64,000 nt of DNA, from assembly GCA_035463475.1 (NCBI GenBank), contig DATHTE010000134.1:1-64000 (forward strand), given 5' to 3'. The position numbers and the translations under genes were made by a program. Positions within the stretch are counted from its first letter, which is position 1. The number at the start of each line of letters is the position of its first letter. The stretch is from JACPDI01 sp035463475 (GTDB lineage Bacteria > Acidobacteriota > Vicinamibacteria > Vicinamibacterales > 2-12-FULL-66-21). This document shows positions 54,646 to 62,255 of this stretch, one piece after another. The notes under the pieces are model-generated. The model did no database searches, had not been told where the DNA came from, and worked only from the letters and a program-made list of their open reading frames with translations.

Positions 54646-54960
54646 GTGTACGCGATCATCAAGAGCGGCGGCCGTCAGGTGAAGGTTGGCCCCGGCAGCG
54701 TCGTCGAGGTGGACCGGATTGACTTCCAGCCGGGCGACGAAGTCACGATCACTGAGGTGCTGCTCGTGTCACGGGACGGGGGCGAGGTGACCGCCGGTGC
54801 GCCGTTTGTCGCGAACGCGCGCGTCGTCGGCGTGGTCGAAGGGGAGTCGCGCGGTCCCAAGATCCGGATTTTCAAGAAGAAACGCCGGAAGGGCTATCGC
54901 CGCACGCGCGGGCACCGCGCCACGCTGACGCGCGTCCGCATCAAGGACATCCAGGTGTAG
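54646..54960 (+). CDS. rplU: Ribosomal protein bL21
   Basis: 104 residues, GTG start with GGGGAGAG upstream. YAIIKSGGRQVKVGPGSVVEV and the basic C-terminal stretch KIRIFKKKRRKGYRRTRGHR are diagnostic. First gene of the rplU-rpmA-obg series. Confidence 0.97.
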   Translation: MYAIIKSGGRQVKVGPGSVVEVDRIDFQPGDEVTITEVLLVSRDGGEVTAGAPFVANARVVGVVEGESRGPKIRIFKKKRRKGYRRTRGHRATLTRVRIKDIQV

Positions 54961-54962
54961 TC

Positions 54963-55232
54963 ATGGCTCATAAGAAGGGACAGGGCTCGTCGCGAAACGG
55001 GCGCGACAGCAACTCGCAACGGCTCGGCGTCAAGCGGTTCGACGGCAATGTCGTGACGGGCGGCTCCATCCTCGTGCGCCAGCGCGGCCGGCGGTTCCGC
55101 GCGGGACTGAACGTGGGGCTCGGCAAGGACGACACGCTGTTCGCGAAGATCGACGGCCGCGTCAAGTTCGAGGACCACGGCACGCGCGGGCGCTTCATCA
55201 GCGTGCATCCGGTGGAGCAGTCAGCAAAGTAG
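54963..55232 (+). CDS. rpmA: Ribosomal protein bL27
   Basis: 89 residues. AHKKGQGSSRNGRDSNSQRL and the GNVVTGGSILVRQRGRRF segment are diagnostic. ATG two bases after the rplU stop. The N-terminus begins with AHKKG directly, without a cleavable leader. Confidence 0.97.
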   Translation: MAHKKGQGSSRNGRDSNSQRLGVKRFDGNVVTGGSILVRQRGRRFRAGLNVGLGKDDTLFAKIDGRVKFEDHGTRGRFISVHPVEQSAK

Positions 55233-55245
55233 GAGAGGCTTGAAC

Positions 55246-55258
55246 GGGGTCTGACCCC
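55246..55258. repeat. Short palindrome GGGGTC-T-GACCCC between rpmA and obg
   Basis: Perfect 6-bp inverted repeat with single-base centre, followed by TTTCAC; sits between the rpmA stop and the GTG of obg, where a ribosome-binding site would be expected. GGGGTCTGACCCC motifs recur in many bacterial genomes as part of REP-like elements (recollection, not checked). Confidence 0.6.
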
Positions 55259-55268
55259 TTTCACTACC

Positions 55269-56354
55269 GTGTTCGTTGACGAAGTCGACATCAAGATCGC
55301 GGCCGGCCACGGCGGCCGCGGTTGTATGAGCTTTCGCCGCGAGAAGTTCGTTCCTCGCGGCGGACCCAACGGCGGCGATGGCGGGACCGGCGGGTCGGTC
55401 TACCTCGTCGCCAGCCCCCACCACAACACACTCGTCAACTACCGCTTCCATCCCGAATTCCACGCCGAGCGCGGCGGGCACGGCGAAGGCTCGAACCGCA
55501 CCGGCGCCACGGGGGCCGACCTCGAGCTCCAAGTGCCGGTAGGGACCGTGGTCTACGAGCAGACGGCGGACGGGCTCGTGCGCCTGGCGGACCTCGCCGA
55601 AGTGGGCCAGCGCGTGCTCGTGGCGCGGGGCGGGCGTGGCGGCTTCGGCAACGCGCATTTCGCGACGGCGACGAATCGCGCGCCGCGCAAGGCGCAGCCG
55701 GGCGAGGAGGGAGAGGCGAAGCAGCTCCGCTTGAAGTTGAAGCTCCTGGCGGACGTTGGCCTGGTCGGGTTCCCGAACGCGGGCAAGTCCACGCTGATCT
55801 CCCGGATCTCGGCGGCACGGCCGAAGATCGCGGACTACCCGTTCACGACCCTCACGCCCAACCTGGGAGTGGTCGGCCTCAGCGATGATCGCAGCTTCGT
55901 TGTCGCGGACGTGCCGGGGCTCATCGAGGGAGCGCACGCGGGGCACGGCCTCGGGCACCAGTTTCTGTCGCACCTCGAGCGGACGAAGGTGCTGGTGCAC
56001 GTGATCGACGTGTCGTCCGGCTCGGGGCGCGATCCGGTGCAGGACTTCGAAGTCATCCAGCGCGAGCTGGAACTGTTCCCTGGCACCGAGGAAGAAGCGA
56101 AGGCGCGCGGCGTCCCCGCGCTCGCCGGCAAGCCGCGCCTCGCGGCCGCCAACAAGATGGACGCGCTCGACGACCCGTCGCGGCTGGAGCGGCTCGATGC
56201 GCACCTGCGAAAGCGCGGCGTTCCACTGTACAGAATTTCGGCCGTGACCGGCGAGGGGCTTCCCGCGCTCCTCGAGGGGATGTGGCGCGAGGTCGCGCGC
56301 GCGCGCGAGACGCGCGACGAGACGTCTGCCGGCGCCGCGCTGTCCAGCGACTGA
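55269..56354 (+). CDS. obg: GTPase Obg
   Basis: 361 residues, GTG start. N-terminal Obg domain (VDEVDIKIAAGHGGRGCMSF, ~1-158) with repeated Gly-rich turns, then the G domain: GFPNAGKST, TTLTPNLGVV, DVPGLIEGAHAGHG and NKMD are intact. No C-terminal OCT domain; the protein ends after the G domain. Ribosome assembly and stress GTPase. GTG lies just after a palindrome rather than a clear ribosome-binding site. Confidence 0.96.
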   Translation: MFVDEVDIKIAAGHGGRGCMSFRREKFVPRGGPNGGDGGTGGSVYLVASPHHNTLVNYRFHPEFHAERGGHGEGSNRTGATGADLELQVPVGTVVYEQTADGLVRLADLAEVGQRVLVARGGRGGFGNAHFATATNRAPRKAQPGEEGEAKQLRLKLKLLADVGLVGFPNAGKSTLISRISAARPKIADYPFTTLTPNLGVVGLSDDRSFVVADVPGLIEGAHAGHGLGHQFLSHLERTKVLVHVIDVSSGSGRDPVQDFEVIQRELELFPGTEEEAKARGVPALAGKPRLAAANKMDALDDPSRLERLDAHLRKRGVPLYRISAVTGEGLPALLEGMWREVARARETRDETSAGAALSSD

Positions 56355-56355
56355 T

Positions 56356-57018
56356 ATGGGCAACGCCGCCCGCGCGCGCATCGGGATCCTCGGCGGGACG
56401 TTCGACCCCATTCACCGCGGACACCTCGACGTGGCGCGCGCCGCCCGCGATGCGTTGCGGCTGGAGGAAGTCTGGCTGGTGCCGTCGCACATTCCGCCGC
56501 ACCGTGCCGCGCCGCCGGGGGCCTCTCCCTTTCATCGCTTCGCGATGGTCGCACTCGCGGCGGCCGAGTCGGGGGCCGAGTGGCTCCGGGCCTGCGACCT
56601 GGAACTCTCGCACGAGGGCCCGTCCTACACGACCACGACGTTGCGCCGCGTCGAGGAGTCCGGCCACGAGCGCTCGCAGATTTTTTTCCTGACGGGCGCC
56701 GATGCATTCGCGGAAATTGCCACGTGGCGCGATTATCCAGGCATCCTCGATCGCGCGCACTTCGTGATCGTGTCCCGTCCCGGTTGGCCGGTGACATCCC
56801 TGCGCGGGCGCCTGCCTGCGCTCGCCGCCAGGATGATCGAGCCCGGGCCGAACGGCGGCGTTCCGCCACAACCCTCGATCCTGCTGCTGGATGCGAAAAC
56901 CGCGGACATCTCCTCAACGGAAATTCGCGAACGGCTCGCCTCCGGGCGACCGCTTGACGGCCACGTGCCGGACGCCGTCGAGCGCCACGCTGTCCGGCAC
57001 GGCTTGTATCGTGCATGA
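56356..57018 (+). CDS. nadD: Nicotinate-nucleotide adenylyltransferase
   Basis: 220 residues. Nucleotidyltransferase signature GILGGTFDPIHRGHLDVA (HxGH), then PSHIPPHR, FFLTGADAFAEIATW and the C-terminal ISSTEIRERL motif. Makes deamido-NAD. One base after the obg stop. Confidence 0.95.
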   Translation: MGNAARARIGILGGTFDPIHRGHLDVARAARDALRLEEVWLVPSHIPPHRAAPPGASPFHRFAMVALAAAESGAEWLRACDLELSHEGPSYTTTTLRRVEESGHERSQIFFLTGADAFAEIATWRDYPGILDRAHFVIVSRPGWPVTSLRGRLPALAARMIEPGPNGGVPPQPSILLLDAKTADISSTEIRERLASGRPLDGHVPDAVERHAVRHGLYRA

Positions 57019-57455
57019 AGACGACTGAGCGCAAGAAGAAGGGTCTACGGATGACCGCCGCCGCGGCGAAGGCGCCCACCCGGTTTGCGAAGCGCAGGGC
57101 CCCCGCGCGGCTGCCAGCGGCGCTCACGGTCGCGATCGAGGCCGCGCGTGAAAAGAAGGCGCGCAACGTGGTCGTGCTCAATTTACGCCGGTCGTCGGCG
57201 TTCACGGATTACTTCGTCCTGTGCACAGGGCAGAACGTCCGCCAGGTGACGGCGATCGCCGACGCCGTCCAGGAAGCGCTGCGTGTGCTGCGGCTGCGAC
57301 CGACGCACGTGGAGGGATACGATCGCGCGGAGTGGGTCCTCATGGACTACTTCGACTTCATCATCCACGTGTTCACACCCGGGACGCGCGAGTTCTACTC
57401 GCTGGACCGGTTGTGGGGCCAGGCCGAGCGCCTCGAGATCCCCGATGCCCCCTGA
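57015..57455 (+). CDS. rsfS: Ribosomal silencing factor RsfS
   Basis: 146 residues; ATGA overlap with nadD. About 35 basic N-terminal residues precede the conserved domain (VAIEAAREKKARNVVVLNL, FTDYFVLCTGQNVRQV, VEGYDRAEWVLMDYFDFIIH). A second in-frame ATG at 57051 is possible. Blocks subunit joining by binding uL14. Confidence 0.93.
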   Translation: MKTTERKKKGLRMTAAAAKAPTRFAKRRAPARLPAALTVAIEAAREKKARNVVVLNLRRSSAFTDYFVLCTGQNVRQVTAIADAVQEALRVLRLRPTHVEGYDRAEWVLMDYFDFIIHVFTPGTREFYSLDRLWGQAERLEIPDAP

Positions 57456-58410
57456 GCACGGGGTCCGCCGACAGGCGGACTTCGTCGCCCGCAGCGCGCC
57501 CATGCGGCGGCTGCTCCAGGAAGTCCGCCGGTACGCCCACGCGGACGCGAACGTGCTCATCACCGGCGAGACCGGCGTCGGAAAAGACCGAATCGCCGAG
57601 GCGCTGCACCGGTCCGGCCCGCGCCGCAACCAGCCGTTCGTCACCATCGCGTGCGCGAGCATGCCCGCGAGTCTCATGGAAGCGGAGCTGTTCGGGTTCG
57701 AGCGCGGCGCGTTCACCGACGCCGCCACGGCCAAGGCCGGTCGCTTCGAGCTGGCCGGCGCCGGCACGGTGTACCTGGACGGAGTCAGCGAGCTGCCGCT
57801 CGACTTGCAGGGCAAGCTCCTGCGCGTCGTGGAAGACAAGCGCGTGGAGCGGCTCGGCGGCGTGGCCGTCATCGACGTGCGCGCGCGGATCGTCGCGAGT
57901 TCCCCCGAAGGGATCGAGCAGGCGGTCCAGCAGGGAGCGTTCCGCGATGACCTGTTCCACCGCCTTCGCGTTCTGCCTTTGCGTGTGCCGCCGCTGCGGG
58001 CCCGCCACGCGGACATCCTGCCGCTCTCCCGGGAGTTTCTGAAGGAGGCGTGCGGGCGCGGGGGACGTGACCTGGTCCGATTGACCCGGCCCGCGCAGGA
58101 GATCCTGCTGCGGTACCCGTGGCCGGGCAACGTCCGGGAGTTGAAACACACGATGGAGCGCGCGGTGCTGGATCTCGATCCCGATGAACGGGAGATCGGC
58201 GCCGAGCAGCTCCCGGCGGAGCTGCTGGCGGATCCGGAGACGTTCCTGGTCGCAGGGGCGGCCGAGCGCCCGACGCTGCAGGAGCTCGAACGCCGGTACA
58301 TCGAGCGGGTCCTGAGGGAAACGCGCGGGAAGCAGACGGAGGCGGCGCGGCTGCTGGGCATCAGCCGCAAGGCGCTATGGGAAAAGAGGAGGCGGTACGG
58401 CTTGGAGTAA
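57445..58410 (+). CDS. Sigma-54-activator-like AAA+ protein with degenerate motifs
   Basis: 321 residues from ATG at 57445 (11-base overlap with rsfS); longer frames read rsfS. It has no receiver or other sensory domain. AAA+: GETGVGKDR (Walker A Lys kept), ELFGFERGAFTDAATAKAG (sigma-54 loop GAFTDA), and TVYLDGVSELPLDLQGKLL, where the Walker B DE pair reads DG. The Arg-finger region FRDDLFHRLRVLPL and the Fis-type HTH KQTEAARLLGISRKALW are kept. It may bind DNA but is unlikely to be a normal ATP-driven sigma-54 activator. Confidence 0.88.
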   Translation: MPPEHGVRRQADFVARSAPMRRLLQEVRRYAHADANVLITGETGVGKDRIAEALHRSGPRRNQPFVTIACASMPASLMEAELFGFERGAFTDAATAKAGRFELAGAGTVYLDGVSELPLDLQGKLLRVVEDKRVERLGGVAVIDVRARIVASSPEGIEQAVQQGAFRDDLFHRLRVLPLRVPPLRARHADILPLSREFLKEACGRGGRDLVRLTRPAQEILLRYPWPGNVRELKHTMERAVLDLDPDEREIGAEQLPAELLADPETFLVAGAAERPTLQELERRYIERVLRETRGKQTEAARLLGISRKALWEKRRRYGLE

Positions 58411-59054
58411 TCGCGAGACGCCTCGCCGACGGCCTGATCAGCGTCCTGCTGGCGCCCCCATGCGCGGCGTGCGCCGCTCCCCTCAACCATCCCACGGCCG
58501 GCCCTGTGTGCGACTCCTGCTGGCGAAGCGCCGCGGTCGCGGCCTCACCCTTCGAGGTGCCTCACGTCGAGCGCGGACGCGGAGCCGGTATCTACACGGG
58601 ATCGCTCCGTGAGATCGTCCACGCGCTGAAGTACCAGCACCGTACCTCCCTGGCCAGGCCGCTCGCGACGCTCATCGTCCGGCACTGCGCGGACGTGCTC
58701 GACGGGGCCGATCTCGTCGTACCGGTACCGCTGCACCGATCGCGCCTGCGCGAGCGGGGGTTCAACCAGGCGGCGTTGATCGCGCGCGAACTGCCGCTGC
58801 CGTGCGCCGACGTGCTCGCGCGCGTCCGGCCCACGGCCTCGCAGACCGATCTCCCGGCCCACGAGCGCCGGCGAAACGTCCGCGACGCGTTCGCGATCGC
58901 TGATCCGAAGAGCCGGGCGAGCGTGGATGAACGGGTCATCGTCCTGGTGGACGACGTCGCGACGACCGGCGCGACGTTGAGCGAATGCGGCCGCGTGCTG
59001 AAGCAGGCGGGCGCCGGCGAGGTGCGGGCGGTTACGGCAGCCCGAGCCCCGTGA
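58377..59054 (+). CDS. ComF-family phosphoribosyltransferase-like protein
   Basis: 225 residues; overlaps the previous gene by 34 bases, ATG at 58377. Zinc-binding Cys pairs CAAC and CDSC at ~25-50, ALKYQHRTSLARPL, VPLHRSRLRERGFNQA, and the PRPP motif VIVLVDDVATTGATL. ComF/GntX family, linked with DNA uptake in competent bacteria. Ends convergently over the last 23 bases of tmk. Confidence 0.92.
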   Translation: MGKEEAVRLGVIARRLADGLISVLLAPPCAACAAPLNHPTAGPVCDSCWRSAAVAASPFEVPHVERGRGAGIYTGSLREIVHALKYQHRTSLARPLATLIVRHCADVLDGADLVVPVPLHRSRLRERGFNQAALIARELPLPCADVLARVRPTASQTDLPAHERRRNVRDAFAIADPKSRASVDERVIVLVDDVATTGATLSECGRVLKQAGAGEVRAVTAARAP

Positions 59055-59619
59055 CGGCAGACAGCACGTCGGCCGCGACCGTCTCTTTCGGTCGCGCGCC
59101 GTCGATGCGGACCCACGCCGGCTGCCTCGCCTGGCGCAGGTAGCTCTCGCGCACGCGGGCGAGCAACGCGAGATCGCGTTCGTAGCGGTCGCGGTCCGCG
59201 GACTTCCTCCGTGCTGCGGCAGCCGGCTCGATGTCGAGCAGGATGGTCAGCGCGGGTGGGGGGAGAAACCGTTGGATGTCCGCCAGCCAGGTGGGATCCA
59301 GCCCGTGCCCTTCGCCGTAGGCAACGCTCGAGGCAACGTAACGGTCGCAGATGACGCGCGTTCCGGCGCGCAGGCTCCCCGCGATGTGCTCCCTGCGTTC
59401 GTACCGATTGGCAATGAAGAGGAGCTGCATCACGTCGGGACCGAACGCGCGCTCGCCCAGAAGCGCGCGCTCCAGCTCTCGGCCGATTGGCGTGGTGTAG
59501 TCCGGGAAGGTCAGGTACTCGACCGCGACCCCGCGCCCCCTCAGCGCGTCGCGCAGCATCGACGCCTGCGTTTCCTTGCCGCTCTGATCGAGTCCCTCGA
59601 ACGCGATAAGGTCGCTCAC
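59032..59619 (-). CDS. tmk: Thymidylate kinase
   Basis: 195 residues from GTG at 59619, overlapping the lysA stop as GTGA. P-loop FEGLDQSGKETQ, LTFPDYTTPIGRE, ICDRYVASSVAYGEGHGLD (DR-type motif) and a lid region with basic residues near 145-160. Phosphorylates dTMP. Confidence 0.93.
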   Translation of the reverse strand: MSDLIAFEGLDQSGKETQASMLRDALRGRGVAVEYLTFPDYTTPIGRELERALLGERAFGPDVMQLLFIANRYERREHIAGSLRAGTRVICDRYVASSVAYGEGHGLDPTWLADIQRFLPPPALTILLDIEPAAAARRKSADRDRYERDLALLARVRESYLRQARQPAWVRIDGARPKETVAADVLSAVTGLGLP

Positions 59620-60878
59620 GCGCGCTCCAGCGCCAGCATGTCGTCGATGGTCTGGCGTCGGCGGATCACCCTCCACGCGCCGTCCTCCACCAGGACCTCC
59701 GGCGGGAGCAGTCGTCGATTGTAGTTCGACGCCATTGCCGCCCCGTATGCGCCCGCGTCCATGACCGCCATGACACTGTCGATTGCGGGAAGGGGCAGGT
59801 GGCGATCCGCACCGAGCATGTCGCTCGTCTCGCAGAGCGGACCGACGATATCGCAGCTGACGCGCCGGGCGTCCGTCTCACTCACCGGCAGGATTCGATG
59901 GAACGCCGAGTACAGGGCCGGACGGATCAGTTCCGTCATGCCGGTGTCCAGCACGACGAAGTGGCGATCGCCGGGGCGCGCCTTCACGTCGACGACACGG
60001 CCGAGCAGCACGCCGGCGGGCCCGACGATCGCGCGCCCGGGCTCGACGATCAAGGGAACGCCCCATGGGCGCAGCACCTCGAGGAGCGCCGCCGCGTACT
60101 CCTGAACGGCGGGCACGGGCACGCCGTCGTACGAGATCCCCAGCCCACCCCCGAGATCGAGGTGCTCGAGGGTGATCCCCGCGCGGCGCAGCTCGCCCGC
60201 GAGCGACACGGCCAGCTCCGCCGCCCGGCGCAGCGGCTCGAGCTTCGTGATCTGCGATCCAACGTGGACGTGAATGCCGACGACCTGAAGGCCGTCGCGG
60301 CCGGCGGCGTCGCGCAGGACCGCCACGGCGTCGCCAGCCGGGAGGCCGAACTTGTTGCGGCTGAGCCCCGTAGAGATGTGTGGATGGCTTTCCGCGTCGA
60401 TGTCGGGGTTCACTCGAAGCGCGACGTTCGCGCGCGTGCCGCGAGCCCGCGCGGCTTCGTCGATGCGCGCGAGCTCGCCCGCCGACTCGGCATTGATCGC
60501 CTTGACGCCCAGCGACACGGCGCGGTCGATCTCGGCTCGCGTCTTCCCGACGCCTGTGAACACGATCTGCTCCGGCGTAAACCCCGCGCGGAGCGCGAGC
60601 TCGATCTCGCCGCCGGAGTTCGCGTCGGCGCCCGCGCCGCACTCGCGAAGCAGCCGCGCAATCGCCAGCGTCGAGTTGGCCTTCAGGGCGTAGTGCAGCG
60701 CGTGAGGGTACGTGGCGAACGCGCACGTAAACGCGCGGTAGGCGCTCCGGATGGTCGCGGCGCTGTAAACGTAGGCCGGCGTACCCACCTCTGCCGCGAT
60801 GGCGGTCAACGGGACGCCGTCGCAGGACAGGGCGCGGTCGGCATACTGGAAGCCGGGAGCGACGGAACGCTGTGACAT
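59616..60878 (-). CDS. lysA: Diaminopimelate decarboxylase
   Basis: 420 residues. PLP Lys in LHYALKANSTLAIARLL, GEIELALRAGF, HVHVGSQITKLEPL, LDLGGGLGISYDG, VEPGRAIVGPAGVLLG, and the C-terminal MDAGAYGAAMASNYN. Last step of lysine synthesis from meso-diaminopimelate. Divergent from the ECF sigma gene with a 69-bp gap that includes TATGAT at 60910-60915 on the plus strand. Confidence 0.96.
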   Translation of the reverse strand: MSQRSVAPGFQYADRALSCDGVPLTAIAAEVGTPAYVYSAATIRSAYRAFTCAFATYPHALHYALKANSTLAIARLLRECGAGADANSGGEIELALRAGFTPEQIVFTGVGKTRAEIDRAVSLGVKAINAESAGELARIDEAARARGTRANVALRVNPDIDAESHPHISTGLSRNKFGLPAGDAVAVLRDAAGRDGLQVVGIHVHVGSQITKLEPLRRAAELAVSLAGELRRAGITLEHLDLGGGLGISYDGVPVPAVQEYAAALLEVLRPWGVPLIVEPGRAIVGPAGVLLGRVVDVKARPGDRHFVVLDTGMTELIRPALYSAFHRILPVSETDARRVSCDIVGPLCETSDMLGADRHLPLPAIDSVMAVMDAGAYGAAMASNYNRRLLPPEVLVEDGAWRVIRRRQTIDDMLALERA

Positions 60879-60947
60879 GGGGATGTTCTCGGATTCTACG
60901 GGGAAATGTTATGATTTCCAAACGCCCCCGCCCTCGATCTGAAGCGC

Positions 60948-61595
60948 ATGTCGTTCGACTCTCCGGCGACGCAGCCGGCTACGCCGGACAGTCTCATCCA
61001 GGAATGCCTCAACGGTAATCAGGCCGCCTGGGAAGCGATCGTCCGCCAGCACTGGCGCAAGGTGTTCAATGTCGCCTACAAGTTCGTCGGCAAACACGAC
61101 GAGGCGGAGGATCTCGCGCAGGACATCTTCCTGAAGATCTTCAAGGCGCTGAAGACGTTCGACCGGCGGGCGAACTTCCAGACCTGGATCATCAGCATCG
61201 CGCGGAACCTGTGTATCGACCATTACCGGAGCGTGCGGAAAGAGCGCGAGACCATCGCGCGCGAGGTCGACGCCGGCGAGCTGTCGCCAGTGTCCACCGA
61301 GGCAAGCCCGTTGCTTCAGCTCGAGCGGAGCGACCTGCGCGACATGCTGCGGCGCGCGCTCGATCAGCTCCCGGAGACCTTGAAGACGGCGGTCGTGCTG
61401 CGAGATCTGCATGAGCTGGCATACCAGGAGATCGCCGAGCGCCTCGGCTTGCCCGAGGGAACCGTCAAGTCGCGGATCAACCGCGGCCGGCTCGAACTGG
61501 CGCGCCAGATCAGGCGCCTGCAGGCGGCCAGCGCCACGCGGTCGGCGGCAGCCTCGCGCCGCCGCAGAAACCGTTCCAGCGGAGTGTCCGAATGA
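60948..61595 (+). CDS. ECF-type RNA polymerase sigma factor
   Basis: 215 residues. Region 2 (VRQHWRKVFNVAYKFVGKHD, LAQDIFLKIFKAL, FQTWIISIARNLCIDHYRS) and region 4 (LPETLKTAVVLRDLHELAY, PEGTVKSRINRGRLELARQI) are complete. C-terminal ~30 residues are Arg/Ser-rich. ATGA overlap with the following STAS gene suggests a coupled sigma/anti-anti-sigma unit; no anti-sigma kinase is seen in the window. Confidence 0.92.
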   Translation: MSFDSPATQPATPDSLIQECLNGNQAAWEAIVRQHWRKVFNVAYKFVGKHDEAEDLAQDIFLKIFKALKTFDRRANFQTWIISIARNLCIDHYRSVRKERETIAREVDAGELSPVSTEASPLLQLERSDLRDMLRRALDQLPETLKTAVVLRDLHELAYQEIAERLGLPEGTVKSRINRGRLELARQIRRLQAASATRSAAASRRRRNRSSGVSE

Positions 61596-61933
61596 ACCTG
61601 ACTACTGATACCGCCCAGGACGTCGCAATTGTCCGCGTCGGCGAGTCGAGACTGATGTACCCGCTCCTCTCCGAGTTCTCCTCCGCCATCACGGGACTGA
61701 TCGCCGGGGGCCAGCGGAAGATCCTCGTCGACCTCTCACCGGTCGGCTACGTCGACAGCGCCACCATCGGGTGCCTCATGGACCTGTACCGCCAGGCGAA
61801 TGCGGCGGGCGGCACCCTGAAACTCTCTGGCGTGCAGCGGCGCGTCGAGACGATGCTGACGATGACCGGCGCGCAGAACTTCATCGAAGTTCACGGCGAC
61901 GAGGGTATCGCGCTCAAGAGCTTCGGAGGGTAA
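61592..61933 (+). CDS. STAS-domain protein (anti-sigma factor antagonist-like)
   Basis: 113 residues. VAIVRVGESRLMYPLLSEF then the core KILVDLSPVGYVDSATIGCL with the Ser (VDSAT, ~60) that a partner-switch kinase would phosphorylate. MTGAQNFIEVHGDEG near the end. Overlaps the sigma gene by ATGA. Confidence 0.9.
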   Translation: MNLTTDTAQDVAIVRVGESRLMYPLLSEFSSAITGLIAGGQRKILVDLSPVGYVDSATIGCLMDLYRQANAAGGTLKLSGVQRRVETMLTMTGAQNFIEVHGDEGIALKSFGG

Positions 61934-61935
61934 AC

Positions 61936-62235
61936 ATGCGCACGATCAAGACGACGACCGGCGCGCCCCTCGACGTCGACGGCGACCTGTTGACCCTCCT
62001 CGAGACGCTCTACCGCGAGGTGACCGTGCGCAAGGACCTCGACCGCTCGTTCGAGGACATGGTGCGCGAGATCCAGAACGTCATCGATCAGATGAGCGAG
62101 GAGGAGCGCCGCCAGTACCTGGCCGAGAGCCTGTTCCTCAACGCGGTCTCCTATGAGAACGAACGGCTCGGCGCGTACGTGCGGAAGCTCGCGGAAACCG
62201 AAGAGACCGCCGACGCGGAAACCGAGCCCGACTAG
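61936..62235 (+). CDS. Small helical protein of unknown function
   Basis: 99 residues, ATG at 61936 after GGAGGG, two bases from the STAS stop. Acidic and predicted helical: LLETLYREVTVRKDLDRSFE, MSEEERRQYLAESLFLNAVS. Acidic tail (EETADAETEPD). Co-transcribed with the sigma/STAS genes. Family not recognised. Confidence 0.8.
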   Translation: MRTIKTTTGAPLDVDGDLLTLLETLYREVTVRKDLDRSFEDMVREIQNVIDQMSEEERRQYLAESLFLNAVSYENERLGAYVRKLAETEETADAETEPD

Positions 62236-62255
62236 CACGTCCACCGGCCCTGCCC

